Assembly (NCBI RefSeq): GCF_002778285.1
Contig: NZ_NESM01000001.1
Location: forward strand, 142,529 to 206,528
Length of the DNA stretch: 64,000 bases
Direction of reading: 5' to 3'
Source of the DNA: Limnohabitans sp. 15K
GTDB taxonomy: Bacteria; Pseudomonadota; Gammaproteobacteria; Burkholderiales; Burkholderiaceae_C
Below, piece after piece: positions 1 through 10,616 of this stretch. The notes below the pieces were generated by a model. The model made no database searches and was not told the origin of the DNA. It saw only the letters and a program-made list of their open reading frames with translations. How positions within the stretch are numbered: position 1 is the stretch's first letter; each line of letters opens with the position of its first letter. The position numbers and the translations under genes are program-made.

Positions 1-213
1 GTTGATGTGGGTGCCTTCCCAGCTCACGGCGCAGTTCTTGGCCAGAATGGTGATGCCACGCTCGCGTTCGATGGCGTTGTTGTCCATCACGGTGTCCACG
101 ATTTTCTCGTGGTCAGCGAAGGTGCCCGACTGACGCAGCAGTTGGTCCACCATGGTGGTTTTGCCATGGTCAACGTGGGCGATGATGGCGATGTTGCGAA
201 TTTGCTTGGTCAT
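1..213 (-). CDS. typA: Translational GTPase TypA/BipA, N-terminal fragment (cut by window edge)
   Basis: Only the first 71 codons are visible; the rest lies beyond position 1. The protein starts [20 protein letters not shown], which carries the P-loop of a translation-factor GTPase (AHVDHGKT, residues 12-19), and continues to a switch I region with the conserved RGITI motif. The combination with the [13 protein letters not shown] stretch is typical of TypA/BipA, a ribosome-binding GTPase involved in assembly and stress responses. The ATG at 213 lies 13 bases after the truB stop, so it is probably the last known member of the rimP-nusA-infB-rbfA-truB cluster. LepA or EF-G were considered, but the N-terminus fits TypA better. 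Confidence 0.9.
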   Translation of the reverse strand, partial: MTKQIRNIAIIAHVDHGKTTMVDQLLRQSGTFADHEKIVDTVMDNNAIERERGITILAKNCAVSWEGTHIN

Positions 214-226
214 GCTTTCTCTTCCT

Positions 227-1207
227 TTAAACCTGCTCGGCCAGCAACGGCTCGGTGGCAGGTGAACTTTCTAAAATCTGTTGAATTTCCATCGGGCTCA
301 ACAATCGACCCGGAATCAATTCGCCGCCATGCACAACCGCTGTTCCCAGCAAGGCACGAGGATGTTCTCCATACACGGCGACTTGATCACAATCAACCCA
401 GGGGCCGCGTCTGCGCACCCCATTCAAAAAACGATCCGTACTGTCTTTGTCCAGCTGCACCTCGGTGTAACCGGGCAGCAGCACATGCACCGGCTGCAAA
501 GCAGCCAAGCGCTGGACTTCGTCCATGGCTTCCAGTTGCACCAGCGACACGCACTGGGCTTCTTCAAAAGGACCTGTCACCACGCGGCGCAAAGCGCTCA
601 AGTGGCCACCACAACCCAATGCTTCGGCAATGTCTTCGCCCAGCGTGCGGATGTAAGTGCCTTTGCTGCAACGCACACGCAAACGCAAAAATGGCGCGTC
701 GGCTTGCAGTTGCATGTCCAGCAAATCCAGATCATGAATCACCACGTTGCGCGCTTCGCGCTCAACGGTTTCGCCCTCTCGGGCATATTCGTACAAGGCC
801 TTGCCGTCCTTTTTCAAGGCACTGTGCATCGGCGGCACTTGGCTGATCGGTCCCATGAACCGATCCAATACTTCAACCACCATACCTGCTGAACATGACA
901 CTTCTCGGACAGAGATCACATCACCTTCGGCATCGCCCGTGCTGGTTTTCAAACCCAACCGGACCGTGGTCTCATAAGTCTTGTCGGCATCCAGATGCTG
1001 CTGGCTGAACTTGGTGGCAGCGCCAAAACACAAAGGCAAGACCCCTGTTGCCAAAGGATCCAGAGTGCCGGTGTGCCCTGCTTTTTCAGCACGAAGCAAC
1101 CATTTGGCTTTTTGCAAAGCCTGGTTGCTGGAAAGACCCAGCGGTTTGTCGAGCAAAAGCACCCCGTGCACAGGGCGCCGCTGCACCCTGGTGCGTGGCG
1201 CGTTCAT
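227..1207 (-). CDS. truB: tRNA pseudouridine(55) synthase TruB
   Basis: The product (326 aa) isomerises uridine 55 in the T-loop of tRNAs. The catalytic motif [12 protein letters not shown] is at residues 44-55, with the nucleophile Asp50. The following [10 protein letters not shown] segment and the C-terminal [13 protein letters not shown] motif are also family features. Length is close to the E. coli enzyme (about 314 aa) with a slightly longer C-terminal PUA-like region. The ATG at 1207 follows the rbfA stop after two bases, so the two genes are translationally close, as in many proteobacteria where rbfA and truB are both cold/ribosome-maturation genes. Confidence 0.96.
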   Translation of the reverse strand: MNAPRTRVQRRPVHGVLLLDKPLGLSSNQALQKAKWLLRAEKAGHTGTLDPLATGVLPLCFGAATKFSQQHLDADKTYETTVRLGLKTSTGDAEGDVISVREVSCSAGMVVEVLDRFMGPISQVPPMHSALKKDGKALYEYAREGETVEREARNVVIHDLDLLDMQLQADAPFLRLRVRCSKGTYIRTLGEDIAEALGCGGHLSALRRVVTGPFEEAQCVSLVQLEAMDEVQRLAALQPVHVLLPGYTEVQLDKDSTDRFLNGVRRRGPWVDCDQVAVYGEHPRALLGTAVVHGGELIPGRLLSPMEIQQILESSPATEPLLAEQV

Positions 1208-1209
1208 GC

Positions 1210-1584
1210 TCAGTCCTCCTGGGCGCGAGACGACACGGCCTTGGCGATCAATGCGTTCATGTCCGATGCACGTTCGGTGGTGCGGTCAAACAAGAAATGC
1301 AGTGTCGGCACGGTGTGGATGTGCAAACGCTTGAACAAACCATTGCGCAAGAAACCTGCGGCCGCATTCAAGCCTTCTGTCGCTTCATCGGGGTTACCCG
1401 TCAAAACACTGAAGTAGACCTTGGCATGTGCGTAGTCGGGCGTGACCTCGATCGCATTGATCGTGACCATGCCCACCCGTGGATCTTTCAACTCGCGCGC
1501 AATCAACTCGGCCAGATCCCGCTGGATCTGGTCGGCCACGCGGAAACCGCGGTTGGGCACAGAGGACTGCTTTTTGCGCGCCAT
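1210..1584 (-). CDS. rbfA: 30S ribosome-binding factor RbfA
   Basis: A 124-aa KH-like protein that binds the immature 30S subunit and helps mature the 16S rRNA 5' end. Family features are the N-terminal [14 protein letters not shown] helix, the [10 protein letters not shown] strand and the [12 protein letters not shown] segment. The start codon directly abuts the infB stop: TAA at 1587-1585, then ATG at 1584, so it is probably translated by ribosomes finishing infB. truB follows two bases after its stop. Confidence 0.95.
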   Translation of the reverse strand: MARKKQSSVPNRGFRVADQIQRDLAELIARELKDPRVGMVTINAIEVTPDYAHAKVYFSVLTGNPDEATEGLNAAAGFLRNGLFKRLHIHTVPTLHFLFDRTTERASDMNALIAKAVSSRAQED

Positions 1585-4578
1585 TTACAGCGTTCTCGCA
1601 ATTTCCTTGACGTCGAAGAATTCGAGGTAATCGCCTTCTTTGATGTCGTTGTAGTTCTTGAGCTTGATACCGCACTCGAAGCCTTCTTTGACTTCACGCA
1701 CGTCGTCCTTGAGGCGTTTGAGAGAGTCGAGCTCGCCGGTGTAAATGACGACGTTCTCGCGCAGCAGACGGAATTTGGCGCTGCGGGTGACTTGACCCGA
1801 AGTGACCATACAACCGGCAACGGTACCGATCTTGGAAGCCACGAACACGGTCCGAATTTCGGCCATACCCATGATTTCTTCGCGCTGCTCGGGCGCCAAC
1901 ATGCCCGACATGGCGGCTTTGAGTTCATCCACAGCGTCATAAATGATGTTGTAGTAATGAAGGTCAACACCATTGCCTTCGGCCAATTTGCGCGCACCGG
2001 CATCGGCACGCACGTTGAAACCGATCACGATGGCCTTGGAGGCGATCGCCAGGTTGATGTCCGACTCGCTGATGCCGCCCACGCCGGAGTAAACCAACTG
2101 GACTTTGACTTCTTCGGTCGACAGCTTGAGCAAGGACGCGCCCAAGGCTTCTTGCGAACCCTGCACATCGGCCTTGATGATGATCGGCAGCATCTTGACT
2201 TCGCCCGCGGACATGTCGGTGAACATGTTCTCGAGCTTGGCCGCTTGTTGCTTGGCCAGCTTGGTGTTACGGAACTTGCCTGCACGGTACGTGGCGATTT
2301 CGCGGGCACGGCGTTCGTCGCCCATGACCATGAATTCATCACCAGCTTGAGGCACTTCGGTCAAGCCTTGGATCTCGACCGGGATCGATGGTCCAGCAGA
2401 CTTGATGGCCGCGCCGTTTTCGTCCAGCATGGCACGCACGCGGCCAAAAGTCTGACCGGCCAACACCACGTCGCCTGTATTCAAAGTACCGGACTGCACG
2501 AGGATCGTGGCCACAGGACCGCGGCCTTTGTCCAGACGCGCTTCGATGACCAGACCCTTGGCAGCGGCTTGCACCGGGGCTTTGAGTTCCAACACTTCAG
2601 CTTGCAAGAGCACTTGCTCGAGCAAGTCGTCGATGCCCATGCCTGTTTTGGCGGAAACGGACACAAAAGGCGCATCGCCACCAAATTCTTCGGGCACGAC
2701 TTCTTCGGCAATCAGTTCACTGCGCACGCGCTCGATGTTGGCGTCGGGCTTGTCCATCTTGTTGATGGCGACCACGATCGGCACACCGGCTGCTTTGGCG
2801 TGCTTGATGGCTTCTTTGGTCTGTGGCATCACGCCGTCGTCACCGGCCACCACCAAGATGACGATGTCAGTGGCTTGAGCACCACGGGCACGCATGGCCG
2901 TGAAGGCCTCGTGACCGGGCGTGTCCAAGAAAGAGATCATGCCGCGAGGCGTTTCGACGTGGTATGCACCAATGTGCTGGGTGATGCCACCGGCTTCGCC
3001 CGAAGCCACTTTGGCTCGGCGAATGTAGTCGAGCAGCGACGTTTTACCGTGGTCAACGTGGCCCATGACGGTGACCACAGGGGCACGCGGCAAAGACTCT
3101 GCGTGCTGATCCAAAACTTCGTCATCGGTAAAGGCTTCTGGATCGTCCAGAGCAGCGATCACCGCTTTGTGACCCATTTCTTCCACCACGATCATGGCGG
3201 TGTCTTGGTCCAAAGGCTGGTTCATGGTGGCCATTTGGCCGAGCTTCATCAAATGCTTGATGACCTCTGAGGCCTTGATCGCCATCTTGTGGGCCAATTC
3301 GGCCACGGTGATGGTTTCGGGCACATGGACTTCGAGCACGCGCACTTCAACAGGCGCCTGCTGGCTGTGGCCATCGTCACGGTCGCGTTCGTTGCCACGA
3401 CGGCCACGGGGACCGGTGCGCCAGTTGTTACGACCCACACCACCGCTGCTGTCGCCGCGGGTTGGAATGGCTTTCTTCTTGGCAGGATCTCCAGCCCAGC
3501 TGGAAGACAGCTTGGCGGATTTGACTTCTTTGTTGCCACCAGGCGCAGCAGGGGCTGCAGCTTGAGCGGCGGCTGCACGCGTACCTGGTGCGGGTGTGCC
3601 AGCAGGTTTGTGCAAGGTGCCTTTGACCGCGGCTTTGGCCTCGACCTTGGGCTCTTCTTTCTTGGCGACCAACACCTTTTTAGGGGCGTTCATCATGGTG
3701 CGAATGGCCTCGGCCTCGGCCAAAGCCTTGCGGCGACGCGAATCCAAATCGGCAGCGCGGGCGGTGTCCTCGTCGGCTTTCGCCTTCGAGTCAGCCGCCG
3801 CCTTCAAGGCCAGGGCTTCACGGGCTTCTTGCTCGGATTTGGCTTTGGCTACAGCGGCTTGTGCAGCTTCTGCGGCCTTGGCAGCCGCTACATTTTCCGC
3901 AGAAATGGTGGGCGCAGCAGCAGGAGCGGCCTTCGCTTGCGAGGCCGCGTTGATGCTGGCCGCTTCTGCGCGGGCCAACTCCTGACGCTCGTCGCGGCTC
4001 AATTGAGGTTTGGCGGGCGCGGCTTGGCCTGCAGCCAATGCGGCTGCGTCGGCAAGAGATTGGACCTCGGCGCGCGCTTGCGCTTCTTGGGCTTGCAACT
4101 CACTGCGCTGCTTGGCCTCGTGCTCTTCACGCACGCGGCGTTTTTCTGCCAACTCTTCTTCTTGACGGCGAATCAGCTCGGCTTGTCGACGGGCTTCTTC
4201 TTCACGTCGGGCCAAGTCAGCATGGTCGATCACGGGCTCTTGTGGCTCTTCGACTGGCGCTTCTTGAACCGGCTCGTCGTCACGCTTGATCAAGGTGCGT
4301 TTTTTGCGAACTTCCACCTGGATGGTGCGGGCTTTGCCCGAAGCATCGGCTTGCTTGATCTCGCTGGTGGACTTTTTGACCAGGGTGATTTTTTTGCGGT
4401 CTGCGGTCACCGTGCCGTGACTGGCTTGCAGGAAACTGAGCAATTTTTGCTTGTCAGCGTCGTTCAGCGTATCGCTGTCCGAGGTCTTAGCGACGCCCGC
4501 CGATCGCAACTGATCGAGCAAGACATCGGCAGATTTTTTGAGTTCGTTTGCGAACTCGGCAACAGTGGTACTGGACAT
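1585..4578 (-). CDS. infB: Translation initiation factor IF-2
   Basis: IF-2 (997 aa) brings initiator fMet-tRNA to the 30S subunit and promotes subunit joining. The start is set at [16 protein letters not shown], the usual N1 domain, rather than an upstream in-frame codon. Residues 1-50 form the N-terminal subdomain. From about 80 to 400 there is a long, charged, Ala/Glu/Lys-rich linker. The G domain has GHVDHGKT at 506-513, DTPGH downstream and NKMD at 606-609; domains II, III and IV follow. It is longer than the 890-aa E. coli protein because of the linker. It starts 23 bases after the nusA stop and ends exactly where rbfA begins. Confidence 0.97.
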   Translation of the reverse strand: MSSTTVAEFANELKKSADVLLDQLRSAGVAKTSDSDTLNDADKQKLLSFLQASHGTVTADRKKITLVKKSTSEIKQADASGKARTIQVEVRKKRTLIKRDDEPVQEAPVEEPQEPVIDHADLARREEEARRQAELIRRQEEELAEKRRVREEHEAKQRSELQAQEAQARAEVQSLADAAALAAGQAAPAKPQLSRDERQELARAEAASINAASQAKAAPAAAPTISAENVAAAKAAEAAQAAVAKAKSEQEAREALALKAAADSKAKADEDTARAADLDSRRRKALAEAEAIRTMMNAPKKVLVAKKEEPKVEAKAAVKGTLHKPAGTPAPGTRAAAAQAAAPAAPGGNKEVKSAKLSSSWAGDPAKKKAIPTRGDSSGGVGRNNWRTGPRGRRGNERDRDDGHSQQAPVEVRVLEVHVPETITVAELAHKMAIKASEVIKHLMKLGQMATMNQPLDQDTAMIVVEEMGHKAVIAALDDPEAFTDDEVLDQHAESLPRAPVVTVMGHVDHGKTSLLDYIRRAKVASGEAGGITQHIGAYHVETPRGMISFLDTPGHEAFTAMRARGAQATDIVILVVAGDDGVMPQTKEAIKHAKAAGVPIVVAINKMDKPDANIERVRSELIAEEVVPEEFGGDAPFVSVSAKTGMGIDDLLEQVLLQAEVLELKAPVQAAAKGLVIEARLDKGRGPVATILVQSGTLNTGDVVLAGQTFGRVRAMLDENGAAIKSAGPSIPVEIQGLTEVPQAGDEFMVMGDERRAREIATYRAGKFRNTKLAKQQAAKLENMFTDMSAGEVKMLPIIIKADVQGSQEALGASLLKLSTEEVKVQLVYSGVGGISESDINLAIASKAIVIGFNVRADAGARKLAEGNGVDLHYYNIIYDAVDELKAAMSGMLAPEQREEIMGMAEIRTVFVASKIGTVAGCMVTSGQVTRSAKFRLLRENVVIYTGELDSLKRLKDDVREVKEGFECGIKLKNYNDIKEGDYLEFFDVKEIARTL

Positions 4579-4601
4579 ATTGTGTTCAAGCCTCCATAGC
4601 T

Positions 4602-6086
4602 TCAGGCCTGGCCTGCGAACCAATGTTCGCGGGCTTTCATGATCAGGGCGGTCGCCTCTTCAGCAGTCTGAGCAGTGATGTCAGTCAGTTCGTCGGTGGC
4701 CAAGTCAGCCAAATCGTCACGGGTCTGAATACCCGCTTCAACCAGCTTGGAAATCAGCTCAGGCGTCAAGCCTGGCAGGTCACGCAGATCTTGAGACACG
4801 TCTTCGACGCTCTCTTCTCGTGCAATTTCGAGGGTCAACAAAGCGTCTTTGGCGCGCGTGCGCAGCTCGTTGATGGTGTCTTCGTCGAAGCTTTCGATCT
4901 CCAACATTTCCTGGATCGGGACGTAAGCCACTTCTTCCAAACTGGTGAAACCTTCACCGATCAGGATGTCGGCAATTTCTTGGTCGACGTCCAGTTTTTC
5001 CATGAACAACTGGCGGATGCCGGTGGTTTCTTCGGCCTGCTTCTGGGCAGACTCGGCGGCGTCCATGATGTTGATCTTCCAGCCGGTGAGGTCAGAAGCC
5101 AAGCGCACGTTTTGGCCACCACGGCCAATCGCAATCGCCAGGTTTTCTTCGTCCACCACCACGTCCATGGCGTGCTTTTCTTCGTCCACCACGATGGACT
5201 GCACGTTGGCCGGAGCCAAAGCGCCAATCACGAACTGGGCGGGGTCTTCGCTCCACAACACGATGTCGACACGCTCGCCAGCCAACTCGTTGGTGACGGC
5301 GTTGACTCGGGTGCCACGCACACCAACGCAAGTCCCAATAGGATCGACGCGCTTGTCGTGCGAAAGCACAGCAATCTTGGCGCGCGAACCGGGGTCACGG
5401 GCGCAAGTTTTGATTTCGAGCAGGCCTTGCTCAATCTCGGGCACTTCCTGGCGGAAGAGTTCGATCATGAACTCGGGGGCCGAACGCGACAACAAGATCG
5501 GGGCACCCCGCAAGGTCAAGTCCACTTCCATGATCATGGCGCGCACACGGTCGCCACTGCGCAGGTTTTCCTTGGGGATCATCTCGCTGCGACGCAGGCG
5601 GCCTTCAATGCGGCCCGACTCACAGATGATGTCGCCCTTGTCCATGCGCTTGACGGTGCCGACAAAAATCTTTTCGCCACGCGACATGAAGTCGTTGAGC
5701 AACATTTCGCGCTCTGCGTCACGGATTTTTTGCAAAATGACTTGCTTGGCGGCCATGGCACCAATACGGCCAATGGGCAAAGACTCGATCGGCTCTTCGA
5801 TGTACTCATCGACTTCGATGTCGGGGATTTGCTCTTTGGCTTCGAACAAGAGAATTTCTTGCTCGGGCAACTGCAGACCGGCCTCATCGGGAACCACATG
5901 CCAGCGGCGGAAGGTTTCGTAGTTGCCATGGTCGCGGTCAACAGACACGCGGATGTCCACTTCGCCTGAATACAACTTTTTGGTGGCTTGGGCCAAAGCG
6001 GCCTCAACAGCACCAAACACCACGTCGCGCTCCACGTTCTTTTCACGTGAGATGGCTTCGACCAGCATCAGCATTTCGCGATTCAT
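4602..6086 (-). CDS. nusA: Transcription termination/antitermination factor NusA
   Basis: NusA (494 aa) binds RNA polymerase and nascent RNA to control pausing, termination and antitermination. The chosen start [16 protein letters not shown] is the conserved N-terminus and is preceded by a good AGGAG ribosome binding site. The order is: N-terminal RNAP-binding domain, S1 domain (about 130-200, with [15 protein letters not shown]), two KH domains (with [10 protein letters not shown] and [13 protein letters not shown]), then two C-terminal acidic repeats typical of proteobacterial NusA. Length equals the E. coli protein. NusA is known in E. coli to regulate its own operon, which makes the hairpin in front of rimP relevant. 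Confidence 0.97.
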   Translation of the reverse strand: MNREMLMLVEAISREKNVERDVVFGAVEAALAQATKKLYSGEVDIRVSVDRDHGNYETFRRWHVVPDEAGLQLPEQEILLFEAKEQIPDIEVDEYIEEPIESLPIGRIGAMAAKQVILQKIRDAEREMLLNDFMSRGEKIFVGTVKRMDKGDIICESGRIEGRLRRSEMIPKENLRSGDRVRAMIMEVDLTLRGAPILLSRSAPEFMIELFRQEVPEIEQGLLEIKTCARDPGSRAKIAVLSHDKRVDPIGTCVGVRGTRVNAVTNELAGERVDIVLWSEDPAQFVIGALAPANVQSIVVDEEKHAMDVVVDEENLAIAIGRGGQNVRLASDLTGWKINIMDAAESAQKQAEETTGIRQLFMEKLDVDQEIADILIGEGFTSLEEVAYVPIQEMLEIESFDEDTINELRTRAKDALLTLEIAREESVEDVSQDLRDLPGLTPELISKLVEAGIQTRDDLADLATDELTDITAQTAEEATALIMKAREHWFAGQA

Positions 6087-6156
6087 GACTTGACTCTCCT
6101 GTTCCACTGGGCCTGCAGATCAGACCCGATATAAATGCTCAAAACCCGACACCCGG

Positions 6157-6720
6157 TCAGGCTTCAACCTTTGGCTTGCGCCCTTTGAAATCCACCACGG
6201 GGGCCAAACGGGCCTCGCGCAATTCGTCCAATGTGAAGCCCAGCGCATTCAAAGGCGCAGGGACTCGTTTTTTACTGATTCTTTGACCGGGCTTGCCCAC
6301 AGGCTCATCGCTCCAGACGATTTGCCAGCCATCATTGTTGGCTGTTCGCTCCAGGGTGCCGCGAAATTTTTTGCGGCTGGCACTGACCAGACCCACAGCG
6401 TTGTCACCCATAGGCGCTTTGAGCGTGATGTCGATCAACTCGCCCGCAAAGCGTTCAAAATCTTTTTCATGCCGAAGGGGGCGATCAATGCCGGGAGAAG
6501 AAACCTCCAGCCGGTTGTAGGTGACGCCATCCACTTCGAGGGCAAACTGCAGTTGCCGGTTGACTTTTTCGCAGTCTTCCACGTTGATGAACAGCTCAGC
6601 GCCTGGCTGCCAGGGAAAATCGATGGTGATGCGCAACAAACCGCCCGCTGTGCGGTCAATCTCAACCAGGTCATAGCCCAGGCCGGTCACGGTTTCTTGA
6701 ACAATTTGCTGCAATGCCAC
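6157..6720 (-). CDS. rimP: Ribosome maturation factor RimP
   Basis: RimP assists 30S subunit maturation. The chosen GTG start gives the usual N-terminus VALQQIVQETVTGLGYDL and 187 aa. A TTG 39 bases upstream would add SFLTLKFRSS-type residues that lie inside the leader hairpin and do not look like the family. Typical motifs are GYDLVEIDR, the DCEKVNRQL segment and EVSSPGIDRPL. The C-terminal SH3-like domain carries extra residues ending in KGRKPKVEA. The ribosome binding site is weak. It heads the operon rimP-nusA-infB-rbfA-truB-typA, an order well known in proteobacteria. Confidence 0.93.
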   Translation of the reverse strand: MALQQIVQETVTGLGYDLVEIDRTAGGLLRITIDFPWQPGAELFINVEDCEKVNRQLQFALEVDGVTYNRLEVSSPGIDRPLRHEKDFERFAGELIDITLKAPMGDNAVGLVSASRKKFRGTLERTANNDGWQIVWSDEPVGKPGQRISKKRVPAPLNALGFTLDELREARLAPVVDFKGRKPKVEA

Positions 6721-6756
6721 AGAGCTTCGAAATTTCAACGTTAAAAAAGAAAGACC

Positions 6757-6789
6757 CAAAAAAAACGGGCGGTGAAAACCCGCCCGTTT
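6757..6789 (-). terminator. Hairpin plus U-run in front of rimP (terminator or attenuator)
   Basis: Read on the minus strand, a 10-bp stem (AAACGGGCGG pairing with CCGCCCGTTT, loop GTTTTCA) is followed by a run of T. It has all marks of an intrinsic terminator. It lies between a possible rimP -10 box (6805-6810) and the rimP start, so it may be a leader attenuator; it may also end transcription coming from yejF. Confidence 0.8.
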
Positions 6790-6804
6790 GGTCGTGAAGC
6801 TAGT

Positions 6805-6810
6805 ATTCTA
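6805..6810 (-). promoter_or_regulatory. Possible -10 box for the rimP operon
   Basis: TAGAAT on the minus strand inside the inverted repeat GCTAGAATACTAGC. No good -35 box is seen 16-18 bases upstream. The predicted start would place the terminator-like hairpin at 6789-6757 in the 5' leader. Confidence 0.45.
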
Positions 6811-6880
6811 GCCGAAAAACGCGCTAAGTGCGTGATTTTGAAGGAAAACGGCGTGACGTTTCAAGGGCTGCAGCACCAAA

Positions 6881-8488
6881 TCATGGAAAGGCTTCGAGCA
6901 AACTGCGGGTGTAAGCATGCTCCGGATTGTTCAAGACCTGAATGGCCTCACCGGCCTCCACGACCTGCCCTGCCCGCAGCACCAACACCTGATGCGCCAT
7001 GGCCCTCAACACATCGATGTCATGGGTGATCAGCAGGTAAGCCATGCCCCGTTTGGCTTGCAAACTCTGCAGCAATTGGAGGATTTGCTTTTGTACGGTG
7101 ACATCCAAAGCACTGGTCGGCTCGTCTAAAACGAGCAAATCGGGTTGGATCACCAGTGCCCTGGCCAGGGCGATGCGCTGCCTTTGACCACCCGAAAAGG
7201 CATGGGGGTAGCGGTTCAGCAAGTCCGGAAAGTCGGCAACAGAAAGCCCCACCTCTGCCAAAGTGCTCAGCACTTGCGCCTCAATTTGAGGTTCTGGCGT
7301 TTGGGGCGCATGCCAACGCAAGCCCTCCGAAACGATCTCACCCACCGTCATGCGGGGAGACAAACTGCCATACGGGTCTTGGAACACCACTTGCACACGC
7401 CGCCTCAAGGCTTTGTCTTTGGCCGGCACGTTTTGCCAGGTATGACCGCCAAAGGACAGTTGGCCGGAATGGGGGATCAAGCCCAAAACGGCTTGGGCCA
7501 AACTCGATTTGCCAGAACCTGACTCGCCCATCACGCCCAAAGTGGTGCCAGCCCTGATGCTGAAATCGGCACCCTGCAAAGCGGTGAAATGGTGTTTTTG
7601 AAACCAATACCGAAAACCTGTCTTGTGGATGGGGTAGCGCACCTGCAGGTTTTTGGCCTCCAGGAGAGTCATCTCTTGAGACCTTGCGTCCAGCTGAGCT
7701 TCGGCCAAACCCTCTCGACTGGGACGGCTGTCCAGTAACTTCTGGGTATAGGCATGCTGAGGCTTAGAAAAAACATCCGCCAAAGCGCCCTGCTCCACCA
7801 ATTGACCTTTTTCCATCACCGCCACACGGTCGGCGAAGTGACGCACCAAAGCCAAGTCGTGGGTGATCAAAAGCACCGCCATGCCGGTTTTTTGCTGCAA
7901 ATCGGACAAAAGTTGCAGCATTTGAAGTCGCAAACTGGCGTCCAGCGCTGTGGTCGGTTCATCGGCCAGCAACAACCGAGGCTCCGATGAAAGGGCCATG
8001 GCCATCATGGCGCGTTGGCGTTGGCCACCCGACAACTGGTGTGGATAAGCCATAAATCGGCGCTTCGGGTCATCGATGCCAGTGTCAGCCAGCCATTCAA
8101 CAGCGCGCGCGTCGGCATCGCGACGAGACATGCCTTTTTTGAGCTGTAAAACTTCCGAAATTTGCTGACCCACGGTCATCAGCGGGTTGAGCGCCGTCAT
8201 CGGCTCTTGAAAAATCATGGCGATCTCGTCACCCCGGATGCTTTGCATTTGTGCAGGCGAGCGAAGCAACAGGTCTTCACCTTGCCACAAGACTTGACCG
8301 GTCAATTGCGCCGACTCCAGCAAACGCAGCACGGACAAAGCCGTGACCGACTTGCCCGACCCCGATTCGCCCACCAAAGCCAAGCGTTCGCCAGCGTGGA
8401 TGTGAAGGTTCAGGCCATGCACCACAAGCTGTTCGCCAAAAGCGATGCGCAGGCCTTTGATTTCCAACAAGGCGTGTGGCGCGTTCAT
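6881..8488 (-). CDS. yejF: Peptide ABC importer, fused twin ATP-binding protein (YejF type)
   Basis: A 535-aa protein with two complete ATP-binding cassettes that powers uptake of oligopeptides (in E. coli, microcin C and similar peptides). First half: Walker A GESGSGKS at 40-47, signature LSGGQRQRA, Walker [13 protein letters not shown]. Second half: GESGSGKS at 321-328, signature FSGGQRQRI, Walker [13 protein letters not shown]. The insert [14 protein letters not shown] between the halves is typical of OppD/F-like proteins. It overlaps yejE by four bases and is last in yejA-yejB-yejE-yejF. The exact substrate is not readable from sequence. Confidence 0.92.
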   Translation of the reverse strand: MNAPHALLEIKGLRIAFGEQLVVHGLNLHIHAGERLALVGESGSGKSVTALSVLRLLESAQLTGQVLWQGEDLLLRSPAQMQSIRGDEIAMIFQEPMTALNPLMTVGQQISEVLQLKKGMSRRDADARAVEWLADTGIDDPKRRFMAYPHQLSGGQRQRAMMAMALSSEPRLLLADEPTTALDASLRLQMLQLLSDLQQKTGMAVLLITHDLALVRHFADRVAVMEKGQLVEQGALADVFSKPQHAYTQKLLDSRPSREGLAEAQLDARSQEMTLLEAKNLQVRYPIHKTGFRYWFQKHHFTALQGADFSIRAGTTLGVMGESGSGKSSLAQAVLGLIPHSGQLSFGGHTWQNVPAKDKALRRRVQVVFQDPYGSLSPRMTVGEIVSEGLRWHAPQTPEPQIEAQVLSTLAEVGLSVADFPDLLNRYPHAFSGGQRQRIALARALVIQPDLLVLDEPTSALDVTVQKQILQLLQSLQAKRGMAYLLITHDIDVLRAMAHQVLVLRAGQVVEAGEAIQVLNNPEHAYTRSLLEAFP

Positions 8489-9579
8489 GTTTGCGCCTTC
8501 CGGGGGTCCAGCGCATCGCGCAGGGCATCACCCATGAATGTCAACAAAAGCAACGTCACCACCAACACGGCGAATGTGGACAGGGAGATCCACCACGCAT
8601 CGATGTTGTTTTTGCCTTGGGCCAACAACTCGCCCAAGGACGGCGTGCCGGGCGGTACGCCCAGACCCAAAAAATCGAGCGAGGTCAAGGCCAAAATAGC
8701 ACCGCTCATTCGGAATGGCAAAAAAGTGACCACGGGGTTCATGCTGTTGGGCAAGACATGCCGCCAGATGATTTGCCAATGACCCAAACCCAGCGCACGG
8801 GCCGACTTGACGTAATCGAGTTGGCGGTTGCGTAAAAACTCGGCACGGACATAGTCCGACAAGCCCATCCAGCCAAATAAACTGAGCAGCACCAACAACA
8901 AGCCCACGCTGGGTTCAAACACCGCTGAAAAAATGATGAGCAAATACAGCTCAGGCATGGCACTCCAAATTTCAATAAAACGCTGAAACACCAAATCGGT
9001 CTTGCCCACGAAAAAGCCTTGCACAGCCCCGGTCAGCACCCCCAGCAACACCCCAAACAGCGTCAGCGCCATCGCAAACAAGACCGACACCCGAAAGCCA
9101 TAAATCAAACGCGCCAAGACATCGCGCCCTCGGTCATCGGTGCCCAGCCAGTTGCGGCTTGTGGGAGGTGCGGGGTTGGGCAAAGGCGCAAAGTAATCGA
9201 GTGTGCTGTGGTGGTAAGGGTTAGGCGCTTGCAAGGCCCAATTGCCATTTTTTTTCAGTTGCTGCTGGATAAAAGGGTCGAGGTAATCGGCAGGCGTTTC
9301 AAAGTCGCCGCCAAACACTTTCTCTGGCAAGGTTTGCACAACGGGGAAATACCACTGCCCTTCAAATCGAACGAGCAAGGGCTTGTCGTTGGACAAAAAT
9401 TCAGCGCCCAGACTCAGCAAAAAAAGTGTGACAAAAACGATCAGACTGCCAAACCCCAAACGGTTGTGCCGAAAACGCTGCCAGCCTCGCGCCGATGGCG
9501 AAAGTTGCGCTGGTGAGATGGACTTAGACGGTGTCACCACAGAGGACATGCCAGATGGGCTCAAGGAGGGAGTGTTCAT
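8485..9579 (-). CDS. yejE: Peptide ABC importer permease (YejE type)
   Basis: Inner-membrane permease of the DppC/OppC class, 364 aa. A hydrophobic segment near residues 40-62 precedes a long periplasmic part (with the TSRNWLGTDDRGRDVLARLIYG motif typical of OppC-like subunits), then several membrane helices and the ATPase-coupling loop with EFLRNRQLDYVKSARALGL. The first 35 residues are Ser/Pro-rich; an internal Met (MSSVV, residue 11) is an alternative start. It overlaps its neighbours on both sides by four bases, indicating coupled translation. Confidence 0.92.
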   Translation of the reverse strand: MNTPSLSPSGMSSVVTPSKSISPAQLSPSARGWQRFRHNRLGFGSLIVFVTLFLLSLGAEFLSNDKPLLVRFEGQWYFPVVQTLPEKVFGGDFETPADYLDPFIQQQLKKNGNWALQAPNPYHHSTLDYFAPLPNPAPPTSRNWLGTDDRGRDVLARLIYGFRVSVLFAMALTLFGVLLGVLTGAVQGFFVGKTDLVFQRFIEIWSAMPELYLLIIFSAVFEPSVGLLLVLLSLFGWMGLSDYVRAEFLRNRQLDYVKSARALGLGHWQIIWRHVLPNSMNPVVTFLPFRMSGAILALTSLDFLGLGVPPGTPSLGELLAQGKNNIDAWWISLSTFAVLVVTLLLLTFMGDALRDALDPRKAQT

Positions 9580-10613
9580 GCGTCAAACTTCACGCGGGGG
9601 TCCACCCACAAGTAACAAAGATCGCTGATCAATTTGGTGACCAAGCCGATCAGCGTGAACAGATACAAAGTGCCCAGCACCACCGGGTAGTCCCGCCGAA
9701 TGACGGCTTCGTAACTGAGCAAGCCCAAACCATCCAGCGAAAAGAGGGTTTCAATCAGCAAAGAGCCGGTGAAAAAAGCGCCGATGAAAGCCGCCGGAAA
9801 TCCCGTGACCAAAGGTATCAGGGCATTGCGCATGACATGGCGGTACAACACGCGGTTTTCACTCAAACCTTTGGCACGAGCGGTCAGCACGTACTGCTTG
9901 CGAATCTCTTCCAGAAAAGCATTTTTGGTCAGCATGGTGATGACCGCAAAAGAGCCCAAAACACTGGCTGTGACGGGCAAAGCAATGTGCCATAAATAGT
10001 CCACCACCTTGCTGCCCCAGCTCAGCTGCTCCCAGTTGGACGAGGTCAGGCCGCGCAAGGGGAACCATTGCAGTTGACCGCCGAACACCACCAGCAAAGC
10101 CACGCCCAGCACAAAGCCCGGAATGGCATAACCCACCAACACCAGCAAGCTGGTGAGGGTGTCAAAGCGCGTGCCAGCACGCACCGCCTTGGCAATGCCC
10201 AAGGGCACCGATATCAGGTAACTCAGAAAAAATGTCCACAAGCCCAAACTGATGGACACGGGCAGTTTTTCTTGAATCAGGCTCCAAACATCCTTGGGGT
10301 AAAAAAAGCTTTGCCCCAAATCGAATTGCACAAACTGTTTGAGCATCATCCAAAACCGCTCAACGGGTGGTTTGTCAAAGCCGTAAAGTGTTTTGATTTC
10401 GGCAATGCGAGCGGCGTCCACGCCTTGACGGCCGCGGTAACCGCTGCCCGCTGCCGCAGCACCCTCACCGCCTGTGTCGCGCCCCTGCAACTGCGCCACC
10501 ATTTGCTCCACCGGGCCACCGGGCACAAACTGAATCACCACAAAGGTCATCAACAAGACCCCCAACAAGGTCGGGACCATCAGCAGCAAACGTTTGAAGA
10601 TGTAGGCCAACAT
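9576..10613 (-). CDS. yejB: Peptide ABC importer permease (YejB type)
   Basis: DppB/OppB-class permease of 345 aa with the classic N-terminus MLAYIFKRLLLMVPTLLGV, a periplasmic region containing QLQGRDTGGEG, five further membrane helices and the coupling loop EEIRKQYVLTARAKGLS. It follows the yejA stop after three bases and overlaps yejE by four. Together with YejE it would form the transmembrane channel of the peptide importer. Confidence 0.93.
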   Translation of the reverse strand: MLAYIFKRLLLMVPTLLGVLLMTFVVIQFVPGGPVEQMVAQLQGRDTGGEGAAAAGSGYRGRQGVDAARIAEIKTLYGFDKPPVERFWMMLKQFVQFDLGQSFFYPKDVWSLIQEKLPVSISLGLWTFFLSYLISVPLGIAKAVRAGTRFDTLTSLLVLVGYAIPGFVLGVALLVVFGGQLQWFPLRGLTSSNWEQLSWGSKVVDYLWHIALPVTASVLGSFAVITMLTKNAFLEEIRKQYVLTARAKGLSENRVLYRHVMRNALIPLVTGFPAAFIGAFFTGSLLIETLFSLDGLGLLSYEAVIRRDYPVVLGTLYLFTLIGLVTKLISDLCYLWVDPRVKFDA

Positions 10614-10616
10614 GGG

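Noticed and set aside
1048..3270. Long open frame of about 740 codons on the plus strand across infB
   Set aside because: It is antisense to a certain infB and has the His/Asp/Gly-rich make-up of a mirror frame in GC-rich DNA. No family likeness or start signal.
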